64,000 bases of DNA from Anaeramoeba flamelloides (Eukaryota > Metamonada > Anaeramoebidae): NCBI GenBank assembly GCA_027625915.1, contig JANTQA010000072.1, positions 806,001 through 870,000 on the forward strand, given 5' to 3'. Made by a program: the position numbers and the translations under genes. This document shows positions 1 to 11,606 of this stretch, piece after piece. The notes below the pieces were generated by a model. It was not told the DNA's origin, searched no databases, and worked only from the letters and a program-made list of their open reading frames with translations. How positions within the stretch are numbered: position 1 is the first letter of the stretch; the number at the start of each line of letters is the position of its first letter.

Positions 1-596
1 TTTTGATTTGCCCTTGTTCATAGAATTAATATATCTATTTAAATATTTTTTTTTTATATCTGAGTTTTAAAATTGAAGTAGAACCTTTCCTTTTTAAATA
101 ACTTTTATTGCTAGTCTTTCCAAAATATTAAAGAATTGAGTAAAATCGTAAATTTTTCTCAATTATTTTGAATAGCGGAAAACCTAACCACATTTCCAAT
201 TGTGGTTGTTATCAAGTTGTTTAATTAAGTATTTATCAAGTTCAATTTCTAATTCTTTTACATTGTTTGATTACTAGTTAATTCATTCTAATTTCTGTTC
301 TCTGACTTTAATATTTTTAACGAAACTAGATTTCAAATTTTTAGACCCACTTTATAATGTCAATGGAAGTTCTTTTGAGGGTTTATCCCAATATTCTTAT
401 CAAAAAAGAATTTTTCAAATTTTTTAATCAAGAATCATTTTTTCTAATTTTGCAAATTTTTGTTTTACTTTTTAAATTTTGATTTGCAGTTTTAAAATTT
501 TGTTTTTCAATTGTTTTTCTTTTTCTTTTTCTTTTTTCTTTTTTCTTTTATTTCTTTTTTTTTCCAAAAATTTTTGTATTTTTTTTTTTGTTAAAG

Positions 597-632
<36 letters not shown>

Positions 633-847
633 TCTTCGAAAAGACTAATAATCATAAAGATAATTTAGACTTTTAAATACTTTTTCATATTAATTTATTA
701 TTTATAAAAATTCTTGTTGATAACTTTTTTCAGTGAAAGTTCATTAATAAAAAAAAGTTAATGCACTATTCAAAAATTATAATAAATTTTTTTCAGTTTT
801 TATTTTTTTTTAATTTTTAAAATATCAGGTTTTTCTATAATTAGAAC
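1..847. other. Gene-free AT-rich spacer
   Basis: I see no gene here. The stretch is poly-T rich spacer with a (TA)n microsatellite at about 601-629. The only open frames are low-complexity Phe/Ser and Ile/Tyr runs created by T-tracts and TA repeats. Confidence 0.7.
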
Positions 848-850
848 GAT

Positions 851-1415
851 TTAAGGTTTACAATTCCTGAAATTTTAAAAAAAGATTATCTTGTGTCGTT
901 TGTTACCACTTGTTAATTTGGTTCTAAGCTGATCGATCTTGTACTTGGTATTGATTTTAATAGTGTTTAAAAATGGCACTTTTTTTACAATTTATTTTTT
1001 TTTTTTTCCGAAATCCTAATTGAAGTTATTAAGATTCATGGGCTGGAACTTATGTTATAAAAAAATGTGGTTTGTAGGCTGTTGTTTGAAATTTTAAATT
1101 AAGTTTTGGTTTTGTTAATTTCTTTTAAAAAATTTTATTTTTTCATTTGGTTAATTGACTAAAAAGTAAATCAAATTTTTCTTCTACAACCCAAAATTCA
1201 AAAGTTATTCTTGAACACCTATCAATCTATTAATCTTACACTCTTCAATTCGAATTTCGGAAAAAAAAAAATAAATTGTAAAAAAAGTGCCATTTTGAGC
1301 CACTATTAAAATCAATACCAAGTACAAGATCGATCAGCTAAATACCAAATTAGTAATTCACTGCACCCTACACCAGATAATCTTTTTTTCAAATTTCAGG
1401 GATTGTAAACCTTAA
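851..1415. repeat. Foldback element, ~168-bp inverted arms
   Basis: The left arm (about 851-1018) and right arm (about 1247-1415) are near-exact reverse complements. Both hold the segment around GATCGATCTTGTACTTGGTA and the flank AAGGTTTACAAT. The arms surround a loop of about 230 bp with no coding content. The structure fits a MITE or foldback DNA transposon; no target-site duplication was resolved. Confidence 0.75.
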
Positions 1416-2189
1416 AAGTGAAGTACAAATCATATTTAAAAATTTTTCTTCTTTTGAATAATAATGAATATATATATATATATATTCATTTCAATTTATT
1501 ATTTCGTGTGAGTAATAATTTTTGGAATGGTATATTTCACGAAAATTTAAAAATTTTATTTTTGCAATTAGTTTTAAAAAAAAAATATTTTTTCTCAGTA
1601 CATAATCAATTTAATACAATTATATCAAATTAGTGGTATTTTTTACTCTCCATATTTGACAAAGTAAGTCTTTTTTTAATATTCTTTGAATAAAAAAAAT
1701 CATTTTAAAAAATGAAAAAAAAAAAATTTCCTCAAGATCTCAAAAAGAATAACCCATTGGTGGCGACTTTTACACAGTCACGGTGTTTAACTGTTGTTAT
1801 ATTTTACACTCACTTCTCAAAAAGAATTTTTGATAAAATTTACTAGAATTATTTTTTAGATTCGCTTTCACCTTAAAGTTTTTTTAATACTAGTAAAAAC
1901 AAATTATTATAATTAGATTTTTTTCCCAAAGTTTACTTTAGAAGGTAAATTAAATTTCTAAAAATATTATTTTTCATTGGTTTTGTGAAGACAATTGTGT
2001 TTTTTTTTTTCGAGCAAAAATTTTTAAAATATTTGTGAGCTTGAATTACAAATTTTAATTTATTAATTGGAAAATAGTTCTATACTTTGAATTTACAAAA
2101 AATAACAACTCAAAGAAAATTCCCAAGTAAATAATAAAATAACTAACCAAGAAAATCAATATTAACTCAAAAGTATTAAATTCAGAAAT

Positions 2190-2612
2190 ATTCACAGGTA
2201 TAGTATTGAAATAGTGCCATACATGAAAATAACCCTTGAAAAGATTTTCAATTAAAACAATTAGAGTAATCTTTTATAATTTCAATTATTTAAAATCAAA
2301 TCCTATAAAATAACCAAAAAAAATTTTCCAAGCCAAGTAATAAAACAAACAAAATTTCATTAAAGTGGGGGTGTATATAGAATACTTATTTTATTCTTTG
2401 ATAACCTAAATTTGATCGACTTATTTTGAATAAACTATATAGTTTTAAAGAGGCTTTGTTCAAAAATTTGTAAAATATAATTTTTTTATTCTTGTTTTTT
2501 GATTGATTGAATGGTGTTTTGAACAAATGTAATTTCATTAATCGCCATTCTAATAAGCTGGGAAGTTATTATTTTAAAAGTTTGATTCATAAATAACAAA
2601 AGTTATTCGCAA
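2190..2612 (+). repeat. Decayed dispersed repeat (copy at 7270-7690)
   Basis: This segment aligns collinearly, with many substitutions, to 7270-7690. Shared landmarks in the same order are ACCATACAT (GCCATACAT here), a TTTAAAATCAAAT stretch, TTAAAGTGGG followed by TAGAATACT, and a GATTGA..TGGTGTTTTG motif. The two copies flank the LRR-BTB gene in direct orientation. There is no coding content and the family is unknown. Confidence 0.55.
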
Positions 2613-2640
2613 TTCACAAATGCTAATATAATTTGAGAAT

Positions 2641-2984
2641 TTTTCATGTTATTTTCATCACTATTGTGATTTTTTCATTAACTGTGATACTTTTCTGGTA
2701 TACGCTCAAGGACCAAGAAAATTTACCAGATAATTTGATGTATTTGGTGAAATACTATTATATTTAAAATTGAAATGAAGTTATAGAGGTCGAAACATCA
2801 AAAGAACACCAAGAATACTTTATACAAACTCAAAAAAAACACAAACAACCCCAATCATTTATGAAATTAAATTTATTGCCCTTTAAACTTTAAATATACT
2901 AAAAAGTTTCCTGGGCCTTGGGGACATACGATAAAAGTATCACAGTTTATGAAAAAATCACAATAGTGATCAAAATAATGTGTT
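2641..2984. repeat. Foldback element, ~77-bp inverted arms
   Basis: The left arm (2641-2718) and right arm (2908-2984) are reverse complements around the core ATCACTATTGTGATTTTTTC and the adjoining CTGTGATACTTTT. The loop is about 190 bp and non-coding. It resembles a small foldback or MITE remnant. Confidence 0.65.
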
Positions 2985-4705
2985 CACCAAAAATTAATCC
3001 CTGATTCGAATTATAATACATTCTTTTTTTTCTTATTGTTACAATTAAACATCCTATTTACTACCCAGTAGTATACCCAAGTTCAAAATGATTTTGAAAA
3101 TTTGTTGAAATTTGAAAAATTTAAATTAGGAATGCAATTTGTTGAAAATTTTTTGAAATTTACTCAATTTTTTTGAAATTTTTTTGTTCTTTTGAATGAT
3201 CAAAATATTTTAATAAAAATTTACTCTATTTTTTGAGATAAATTTTGCAATTTGATCCTTTATTTTTATGAATTTCTTTCTAAATAATAGAACTTTAGGA
3301 AATCAATTCCAGATTTACTTTATGGTTTATTGTTGGTATCTATGATCGTTTAGTATGTAATTCTTTTATAACAAAAAAACACACATTTTTATTTTTGAAA
3401 CATAGATGTATAATTTTTGTCAACAGTATATTATCAAAAAAACATAAAAAATTTAGAAATCATTTTTGCAAATGTTGTAAACAACAATTTCCCAAGTTTA
3501 ACAATTAAAAAAAGTGTTTGTGGCATTATTTTCATTGTAGGTCTTTTTTCAATAGTATATTCAATTCAAATCACTACAAGGAAAATTTAAACACTGAAAA
3601 TTAAAGTTAGCCAACACTATACATTGGATTTCAGTTATATTTCTTTTCTAAATTATTTTTTCAAAGTTATCATAATTTTATGTAATAAAAAAAGGATAGC
3701 TATTAAACTCATGAAAATCCGAATACCCCCCTTTTCCCAAATACCGACTTTTGAAAAAAACACCTATTTTTATGGTATTTTTTTAATGAAAAAAGTCAAA
3801 ATTAATTAATTTTTGATTGAACATTAAGATTGAAAAAAGAATAAATGTTAAAGCAATTTGCAGAAAACAATCAGGAATGTATATAAAAACACGTACAGGG
3901 AAAAAAATAAAATGATAAAAAATATTCCAAAAACAGAAAAAAAACAGTTTTTCGATTTAATTTGGTGATATCTTTTGAAAGAAATATTTTGTTCTATTTT
4001 AAACTATTAAAAAAAGAGATCCTTTTAGATTATTAAAAAAATATATTAAAGTTATCTCTCTACTAATACAATTAAAAAATTAAAAAATTTTACAATTAAA
4101 AATGAAAAAAATCTTACTGAAAAATTTCATTTTTTTTTCAATTCCTATTCATATCTATTAAAGTTTTAATCCTTTTTCAAACTTGTTGTGTATAATAATG
4201 TTTATTATATGAGTGTATTTCAAAAATACAAAATTTAGAGATTTTTTTTTGAAAAAATTTTCCTTGTCTTGATGTGTTGTGTTTTTCTCAGATAACAATA
4301 AATTTCTGACAATTTGACAATTGTTAGCGATACATGGAGATAGTTCATTTAAGTTTAATATAGTAAGTAAACCAAGTTAAACCCCCAAGTGATCTTCCAC
4401 TTCTGAATAAGAAATTCAAGTAAAAAAAAATAACCAGTGAAATAGAATTTTTTAAAAGTGAACAAGATCAAGAGACACATCTCCACTATCATAGATGGAA
4501 ACATAAAGAAGTTAGGATTGAAAAAAAAACATGATCTAATCACACTCATCTTTTAATTGTCACTTAAAATAAATAAAATCGACATACTGAAAAAAAAAAT
4601 CACGTAATCAAATTAAATTAAAAAAAAAACAAAATCTTTTATTTTTTAATCTTTTTGTTTTAATCGTATTTTTTTGAACCATTCCACAAAAACAAAAATT
4701 CAAAG
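2985..4705. other. Gene-free spacer upstream of the LRR-BTB gene
   Basis: This is AT-rich spacer with no protein-like open frame on either strand, only short frames rich in Phe, Ile, Lys and Asn. It probably contains the promoter of the gene starting at 4706, but I cannot point to a specific element. Confidence 0.6.
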
Positions 4706-6955
4706 ATGTCTACATTTAAACTTGATCCCAAAAGTATTCGACAAAGAAAGCGAAACAGAAAAAGAGAGCAAAACACACAAAAAAAAATAACAACATCTAA
4801 ACAAAAAGAACAAGAACAAGAACAAGAGAAAGAGAAAGAAAAAGAAAAAGAACAAGAACAAGAACAAAAAAAAGAACAAGAGAAAGACAAAGTAAAAAAA
4901 ACAGAAAACATCATTATCAAATTTCTTCGACAAAAGGAGTTTTCAAAATCTGTCACCTTTTCAAGGTTAGTTCTTGAAGAAAAAGATGTTGATGACATTT
5001 GTGGATTCATTTCGACAAACAAGTTTTGGAAACAAGTGAATATCAGTAACTCGAGATTAAACCCAATGATCTTACGACTCCTTGCAGCATTTACAAAGCT
5101 CGAACAATTAACAACTGTGAATTTAACTGGAGTGATCTTACCACACGAAGAACTGGCCTCACTAATCAAACTCCTAAGAAAGTCTTCACGAATCCAGGCT
5201 GTGTCGTTTTCAAATTGCCAAATTAATGCAGGAAGTGGATCGATCCTCTGTAAGTTAATTAAAAAAAACACAAGTTTGACTGCCCTAAATCTCAGTGAGA
5301 ACCGAGTTGGAGGCTCTACGATAACACAACTCTCGAGGTATTTAAAATCAACACGGTGTAAATTAATAAAATTGAATTTGAGTAGCAATAGCCTTAGTTC
5401 GCATGATTTATTGCCCTTAATTGAAAATTTAAAAAAAAATAAGCATCTTCACACATTGGATTTGTCAAGAAATATGATTACCTCTGAACTGATTTCGCCA
5501 TTGGCGGATTCACTAAAGTCAAATAAATCTTTAAAGATACTCAATTTCTCAACAAACCCCCTCAAGTATTCTGGCTTGGTTGAATTTTCAAAATATTTTG
5601 GAAACGAAACTGAAAGCAGCAAACAGGAAAATGGGGAATTTTCAATTGAAAAATTGAATTTATCAGATATTGGGCTGATCAAAGAAAAAAATGTGTTTGG
5701 CTTTGGGTTCCAAAATGAAACAAAATCAAAGACCCAAGAAAAAAAAGAAAAGCAAAAAATGAACCAAGGGAAATTGATCGTGAATTTATTAAGCGGGTTA
5801 AATTTGAATTCGATTTCGCTGTCTGGCAGTGGCTTGAATGCAAGCTCAATAATTGAGATTATAAATTACATCAATCAAGATCCGGGTAACCTTGAGCAGT
5901 TAGATCTGTCTCGAAACAATTTGGATGTCAATTCAATCAAAAGCATTTGTAGGATGATCGCGAAAAATAAAGTAATGAAATCGTTAAATCTCTCGGGATC
6001 AAGTTTCCCCTTAAACTCTGCGAGCATGTTTTTAAGCGCAATCGCAACAAACGATACGATCACCGATTTTAAAATCCAGGGCATCACATCGGGTGGCAAC
6101 ACGAATTATTTCTCTATGAACAATAATGGCGGCAACAGCGATAGCAGCCAAAATGCCAGTGAGATCGTCTCCTTAATTAAATTAAAATTGCGCAGAAATG
6201 AAATCATATGTGGCGAGCCCTTGGCACAGGACCTGCTCAATTTATATGAAAGGGAGATCTTGGCTGATTATGAATTGGGCGGGATCAGAATACACCGAAC
6301 GCTTTTAGAAGCAAGAATCGGCAAGAAGATCGATCAAAAAATCGTCAAAAATGCAAGGAAATGTAACGAAAGAAATTTGCAATTGTTCATGCTGTGGGCA
6401 TACACGGGCGTAATCTTTGATTTTAAAAAAACCCAACGGGTCTGCTCATTATTCGGTGTCAAAAATTTCAAAAGAAAATCTCTTCAGGGCGACTTAAAAA
6501 GCTTATTGAACGATGAAGATTCCATGGACTTTTCCATCGTTTCCGCTGGCAAAAGAATTAGGATCCATAAATTTATTTTGATCGCGCGATCACAATATTT
6601 CCGTGACTTGATCATGAAAAACGCCCAAGAAAACAATTTGAAAAACGAAGTTGAAGATTCCTTTGCCCACTCGTTGGACTCATGGGAAATAATAAAGCAA
6701 ATTCTTTATAGAGGCAGAGCAGTCGGCAATTGGAAGTCTGACGTAATCGATCAATTGAAAGATTTTATTCAGCAATACAAATTAAATCCTAAAATTAATT
6801 TTAATCAAGCAATTGTTACCATTAAAAAAAAAAAAGTTGGTAAAAAGGAAAAATTGAAAAAGAAAATTCAAAAAAAACGTGAAAAGGTAAGAAAAAGAAA
6901 AAAGGAAGAACATGAAAAAAAAGTTTTGAAAAAAAAACGTTTAAATAAAAATTAA
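4706..6955 (+). CDS. Leucine-rich repeat protein with two BTB-like domains
   Basis: This is a single-exon 749-residue protein starting at a true ATG. Residues about 10-65 are low complexity, rich in Lys, Glu and Gln, and likely coiled. Residues about 85-460 hold ribonuclease-inhibitor-type leucine-rich repeats, with units such as LTALNLSENRVG, LHTLDLSRNMI and LEQLDLSRNNL spaced about 28 residues apart. Two BTB/POZ-like segments follow. One contains IRIHRTLLEAR and LQLFMLWAYTGVI (about 510-570). The other contains MDFSIVSAGK, RIHKFILIARSQYFRDLI and a degenerate C-terminal half (about 600-690). The last 50 residues are strongly basic. LRR and BTB modules mediate protein-protein contacts, and BTB proteins often act as Cullin-3 adaptors, so an adaptor role is inferred rather than shown. 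No signal peptide or membrane segment is seen. Antisense frames across the Lys/Glu run are shadows. Confidence 0.9.
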   Translation: MSTFKLDPKSIRQRKRNRKREQNTQKKITTSKQKEQEQEQEKEKEKEKEQEQEQKKEQEKDKVKKTENIIIKFLRQKEFSKSVTFSRLVLEEKDVDDICGFISTNKFWKQVNISNSRLNPMILRLLAAFTKLEQLTTVNLTGVILPHEELASLIKLLRKSSRIQAVSFSNCQINAGSGSILCKLIKKNTSLTALNLSENRVGGSTITQLSRYLKSTRCKLIKLNLSSNSLSSHDLLPLIENLKKNKHLHTLDLSRNMITSELISPLADSLKSNKSLKILNFSTNPLKYSGLVEFSKYFGNETESSKQENGEFSIEKLNLSDIGLIKEKNVFGFGFQNETKSKTQEKKEKQKMNQGKLIVNLLSGLNLNSISLSGSGLNASSIIEIINYINQDPGNLEQLDLSRNNLDVNSIKSICRMIAKNKVMKSLNLSGSSFPLNSASMFLSAIATNDTITDFKIQGITSGGNTNYFSMNNNGGNSDSSQNASEIVSLIKLKLRRNEIICGEPLAQDLLNLYEREILADYELGGIRIHRTLLEARIGKKIDQKIVKNARKCNERNLQLFMLWAYTGVIFDFKKTQRVCSLFGVKNFKRKSLQGDLKSLLNDEDSMDFSIVSAGKRIRIHKFILIARSQYFRDLIMKNAQENNLKNEVEDSFAHSLDSWEIIKQILYRGRAVGNWKSDVIDQLKDFIQQYKLNPKINFNQAIVTIKKKKVGKKEKLKKKIQKKREKVRKRKKEEHEKKVLKKKRLNKN

Positions 6956-7269
6956 TAGAGATTTTTTTTTTTCTTTTTTCTTTTGGGTTTGGGTTGTTTA
7001 TTTTTAGCCTATTTTTTTAATTTTTATTGTTATTTTAAAGGAGTGGGTTAGACACATCATGTTTCAAAGTTCGATTTTTTTTTGTTCTTTATTCAAAATT
7101 ATATTGGTACCCTTAAGTTCAAATAACCCAAAAAATTTTATTATTCTAATTTTCAAAACAAAATTTTGGAAAGAAAATATTTTTGTAAAAAACTAAATAA
7201 TGAAATAAAAAGAACTTTTGTGAATTATATTTCTTTTTTGTTGGATAAAAAATCCAAATAGAAAAAAAA
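6956..7269. other. 3' spacer of the LRR-BTB gene
   Basis: A T-rich run directly after the stop (about 6961-6990) could aid 3' end formation. No further feature is seen before the dispersed repeat. Confidence 0.5.
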
Positions 7270-7690
7270 TCAAAGTTTAGTATTGGTAAAAATACCATAC
7301 ATAAAAATTATTCCCTATATGATTTTAATTGTTAATGTTTGTGAAATTGTAAGGTGGTTGCACACTAATTTCTTTAATTTAAAATCAAATTCTTTTTATA
7401 ACCAAATAATTTTTTATGAACTAAGTAATATACCCACCCAACGTTCGTTAAAGTGGGTGTTATTAGAATACTCATTTATTTTTTTTATAACTTTTAGTAG
7501 ATCTACCTTCTTTTGAAAAATAATAGAGTTTTATAGAGGTTTTCAAGGAATTTGGCAAATGATAATTGTTTAAATTTTTTTTTTTTTTTGATAGATTGAC
7601 TATTGTTTTGCACCAGTGTAATTTAATTAATCATCATTCTAATTAATGTTATGTTAGAATTTTCTATGTTTGATTTTCAATAAAAGAAAT
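7270..7690 (+). repeat. Decayed dispersed repeat (copy of 2190-2612)
   Basis: This is the direct-repeat partner of 2190-2612; see that entry for the shared landmarks. A short open frame at 7283-7516 is an accident of this repeat. Confidence 0.55.
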
Positions 7691-8182
7691 TGTTTATCAA
7701 AGATAAAAATAATACAACAATTTCCCAAATATTAAAAAATAAAAACCATATCAGGTTTTATTTTTATTTCTGTGATTTTTTCAACATTAGATTTTTAAAA
7801 AATAAATAAATAGAGTAGTGAATTTGAGAATTATATTACTGTTTTTTTTTTTTTTTTTTTTTTTCATGAATTATTTTACTGGATTTTGAATTATGTACCT
7901 TACTTTGAGATTTTTTTTGTGACTCAATTTTCATTCAAAAATCGTTTCTTAAAATCCTAACTGGCTTTAAAAAAGCCGTTCTGTCTTATTTTATTTTATT
8001 TTCACTCTAATGGAGAATTATTATTCTTTACACTTTGAAATTTCTTTTAATAGAATGTTATTTCATTATATAAATCATTAATTCATAAGTACAAAATGAT
8101 TGATTAAAGAAAAAGTTATATTTAAATTATTTTTTTTTTCTAATTGATTTCTGAAATTCCGTTTGTAAAATAAATTTTATTT

Positions 8183-8381
8183 TACAGTCAGTTCCACTTT
8201 TAAGAAATAAACTATTAACGAAATTTAAGGAACAAAAAAATCTCAAATTAAGAAAAAAAATTTGTAATTTTTTTTTTAACAATTTATTTTACAAGAATCT
8301 GAATTTTGTACCTTAATTTGAGATTTTTTTGTGCCTTAAAATTCGTTTATAGTTTGTGCCTTAAAAGTGGATCTGATTGTA
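8183..8381. mobile_element. MITE family 1, diverged copy
   Basis: The copy starts TACAGTCAGTTCCAC and ends GATTGTA, and keeps the internal AACGAAATTTAAGG and CTCAAATTAAG motifs. Several substitutions set it apart from the tight cluster at 16-34 kb, so it is probably older. Confidence 0.85.
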
Positions 8382-8503
8382 TTAAATCCTTGAATAGAAT
8401 CATTACGTTTAAATTGGAATAAAATATGTGGTGATAGTTTTTGAAATCAAATAAAATTTGATAGAAATATCTAAACCCCTTTCAAAATCCCCGGTTTACC
8501 CAA

Positions 8504-8541
<38 letters not shown>

Positions 8542-9559
8542 TTCAAGAACAAATAATAGCTAAATCTGATTTTTAATTCACTTTTGAATCAATCTAAATA
8601 TACAAAAACCTGATATTTTAAAAATAAAAAAAAGTATAACTAAAAACTAAACAAAAAGTTAAACATGATTTTGGAAATGTGCATTTCGAATTTTTTATTA
8701 CTGAACTTTCACTTATAAAGGTTAACCAAAATATTTTTTTTTTGAAATAATTAAATATACTTTAAAAGATATTAAATTATTTCAATTTTCTTAGTAATTA
8801 TTGGTCTTTTTGAAGATATTATATTTCCCATTATCTTATGCAAAAAAAAAAAAAAAAGAAAAGAAAGAAAGAAAAATAAAAACAGCAATTTAAATAGAGT
8901 ATAACAATTTCTTTTAGAAAAATATGGTGGAAAAATACAGAAAAGTGTCAAATAAAATTATATAGTTTTCCAAAAACCTGGAATGTTATTAGGTTTTTAA
9001 TTTGAATCTAATATTTTTCTTAAATCAAAAAAAAATATATTAATAAGAAGAAAATATTCCTCTGTTATAAAAATTGATAAATAACAAAAAAAATATTCAT
9101 TTTATAAAATACAATCAAAAAAGTCTATAACAGGTATGCTGAAAAAGGACTATTTAACACGATTTCTGCAATTGTTGGATACTTTTGAATTTTTTTCACA
9201 TACCTTTTTAAAAAAACTATTTATTTTTTGATTTAATTACTTTTCTTAATATTTTGATTCTATTTTATAAATATTTTACAAGAAAAATATTAGTCCTTGA
9301 TTTTTAAAAATTGAATGTTTTTTTTAGAGTTGTATATTATTATTTTTTAATGATGATTTTTAGGTTTTTGAATTTAAAAAAAAAAATTATCCTTTTTATT
9401 TCCCGGTCCCACCCTCATATTTCACATTTAATAGCCTATGCTGTAGATCTATTAATTTTTTTTTATTTTTTTGAATAAATCTTTTTGTTAAAAAAAAAAA
9501 AAAAAAAATGATATATTTAAGATATTGAAAAATGTGTATATAGATTTTCAAAAGATAGT
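8382..9559. other. Gene-free spacer with TA microsatellite
   Basis: A (TA)n run lies at about 8508-8538 and a purine run at about 8838-8880. No protein-like frame or RNA gene was recognised. Confidence 0.6.
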
Positions 9560-10115
9560 TTTAAAGTTTAAAATTTAAAAGTCATTTACAAATTTTACAA
9601 ATGAACAGTGTTTTTACTCTTAGATGAAATTTGATTTTTTCAAAATAAAATTTTCTTTAAGAAACTTTACGAATTAAGTAAATTTCCCAGTCACAAATTA
9701 AAATCATTTTTTTTATTTCAAAAATAATTTAAATAGTTATAAATAATTTACGTGAATAAGACCTAACAATTTTTTTATTTTTTTTTCAAAATTTTTTGTA
9801 ATTTCTTTTAATTTTTTAAAAACCAGATAAAATGTCTTTTTTTAAACTTTAAAGAATAAAAACTTTTGCTAAAAAGATCTAAATTGAATTAATTCAACTT
9901 TTGATATACTTCTATCAAATTGTCATTTGTTTAATCACTTAAACCGCAATTGGTTTTATTTGCTAAGATTTGAATTGAAATATATAATGAAAGAAAAAGT
10001 AACAAAATAATTATTTTTTCTTTCAAAATCAATTCTTTCCAATATAAAAAAAAAATATATTTTCCCATTTTCAAGAATTAACTTTATTGTTAATAAAAAT
10101 AATAGGTTACTTTTT
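9560..10115 (+). repeat. Decayed dispersed repeat (copy at 63020-63570)
   Basis: It aligns collinearly with 63020-63570. Shared landmarks are GATGAAATTTG followed by TTTTTCAAAATAAAATTTTC, later CATTTTCAA before an AACTT tract, and TTACTTTTTTT at the end. It is non-coding and its family is unknown. It lies just downstream of the Stealth gene. Confidence 0.55.
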
Positions 10116-10502
10116 TTTACGTTTTTTCTTGGAAAAATTTGAAATTTTGGAATTCAAAAAAGAGATTCAAATTAAAAAATTGCTTATTTGAGTTTAACTT
10201 GTCTACCATTTCATTAATCAAAATGGAAAATTACAAAAAAAAAAATTGTTTTTTAGAATCTCAACAAGATTTCATTTTATTTTTAAAAACTACAGGTCCC
10301 TGAAGGATGTTAAATCAATTGTAATCACATTATTTTCTTCTATAAGTACCACGTAGGAATATAAGTGAGTTTTATTGAAACATGTGGAAATGGCACATCC
10401 TTAATAATTAAATATAAATATAAAAATAAAATAAAATAAAAAAAAACAAAAAATAATTAACAGCTTGATAAAATTGGTTTGGTATCTTAATTATTTTCTA
10501 AT

Positions 10503-11606
10503 TTATGAATACCACTCATGATCAGGATTAATTTTTTCAAAAGAGGGTGCTTGTGGATACAATTTATTAAAAAAATTCCACAAAACTTTTCTTTGTTTTT
10601 GATAAACATCTTCCTCCGTAGAGAAGTCATCATTGCAATTAAATGTTTTAAACTGTTTACTTTGTAGAGCATCATAAATGTCTTCAAATTCTTGCTGAAT
10701 ATCGTCTGGGTGGCTGTGCAGTATTTGTAAAAATTCGGCCTCTTGATGAGGGCGGCTCTCAATAAAAGTATTTTGATTCAGAAACTCATAATAAATCATT
10801 GACAATTCTTCACTTAATCCCTTGTAACGGTACTTGTGGGATTGTACGTGCTCGGAATATCCAAGATACAATTCATTGAATTTTTTGATCAAGTCTTTTC
10901 TCATTGGCTTTGCTTTATGTGAGCATTTTGCCCATTTCATTTCAGGGAAATCAAAATCCTTGTATTCGTTGTCTGGGTACACCAGCATCGGGATTCTCGC
11001 TTCGTAAACAGCCGGAAGGCCATTTTCTGTGAAAAAGTAATCGGGGCTGAGAGGCCGATTAAAAAAAACATCGTCATCGATCAAGATGAATTTGTTTGAC
11101 AAATCGGGGATACGATGCGCAACCGCAAAGACTGCAAAGGTGTTGTACGTCGGGCAATTCGATGGGTTGGTAAACAACGTGCACCGATCAACAACCACTA
11201 TCTTGTCGAGATCCTCTTTGAGCCAATACGGATACTGCGTATCGGAGTTGATCAAGATATAGATTTTGTTCAGCCACGGCAAATATTTATACGCAGAACG
11301 TAGCGAATATTGTAATTCGTAATTGTACCGATTCCTTTGGTTCATTTCGTTCATTACCCCACCCCATGTGTATACTAAATCAATTTTATTTGTCTGCTTT
11401 AATTTGTAATTTTTCATCTTTTTTAATTCTTTGGCAATGTTTTTTTTCCGTTTTAAAAATTCCTTACTTCGGTACCCTCGACCATTGTTTTTCATTTTCT
11501 TTAGATCGGCCATTTTTTTTTGAGACAAAACAACGATGAAAAAAAATAACACAACAATCACAACTCTGAATCTGGGTGATCTCGTTATTTGTTTCAGAGA
11601 GCCCAT
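10503..11606 (-). CDS. Stealth-family sugar-phosphate transferase
   Basis: This is a 367-residue, single-exon protein with an ATG start. Residues about 14-30 form one hydrophobic segment (VVIVVLFFFIVVLSQ), which fits a type II signal anchor with the catalytic part in the Golgi or secretory lumen. Stealth conserved region 1 is IDLVYTWGG (about residue 57). Region 2 holds YSLRSAYKYLPWLNKIYILI, then CPTYNTFA and FILIDDDVFF, with the acidic DDD cluster expected at the active site. A later block with SHKAKPMRKDLIKKFNELY fits region 3. Stealth proteins include the alpha/beta subunit of GlcNAc-1-phosphotransferase and microbial capsule hexose-1-phosphate transferases, and they transfer a sugar-1-phosphate from a nucleotide sugar to a glycan. 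The protein is compact and lacks the large inserts of the animal enzyme. The exact donor and acceptor cannot be read from sequence. The antisense frame at 11115-11303 is a shadow. Confidence 0.9.
   Translation of the reverse strand: MGSLKQITRSPRFRVVIVVLFFFIVVLSQKKMADLKKMKNNGRGYRSKEFLKRKKNIAKELKKMKNYKLKQTNKIDLVYTWGGVMNEMNQRNRYNYELQYSLRSAYKYLPWLNKIYILINSDTQYPYWLKEDLDKIVVVDRCTLFTNPSNCPTYNTFAVFAVAHRIPDLSNKFILIDDDVFFNRPLSPDYFFTENGLPAVYEARIPMLVYPDNEYKDFDFPEMKWAKCSHKAKPMRKDLIKKFNELYLGYSEHVQSHKYRYKGLSEELSMIYYEFLNQNTFIESRPHQEAEFLQILHSHPDDIQQEFEDIYDALQSKQFKTFNCNDDFSTEEDVYQKQRKVLWNFFNKLYPQAPSFEKINPDHEWYS

Noticed and set aside
479-676. Phe/Ser-rich and Ile-Tyr-repeat open frame
   Set aside because: Produced by poly-T and a TA microsatellite; starts at TTG and has no protein-like composition. 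The same applies to 1418-1633 and the microsatellite part of 32057-32290.
4660-5388. 242-codon minus-strand frame over the LRR-BTB gene
   Set aside because: Antisense shadow of the Lys/Glu/Gln low-complexity run; the opposite strand encodes clear LRR motifs.
11115-11303. Plus-strand frame inside the Stealth gene
   Set aside because: Antisense to conserved Stealth motifs.
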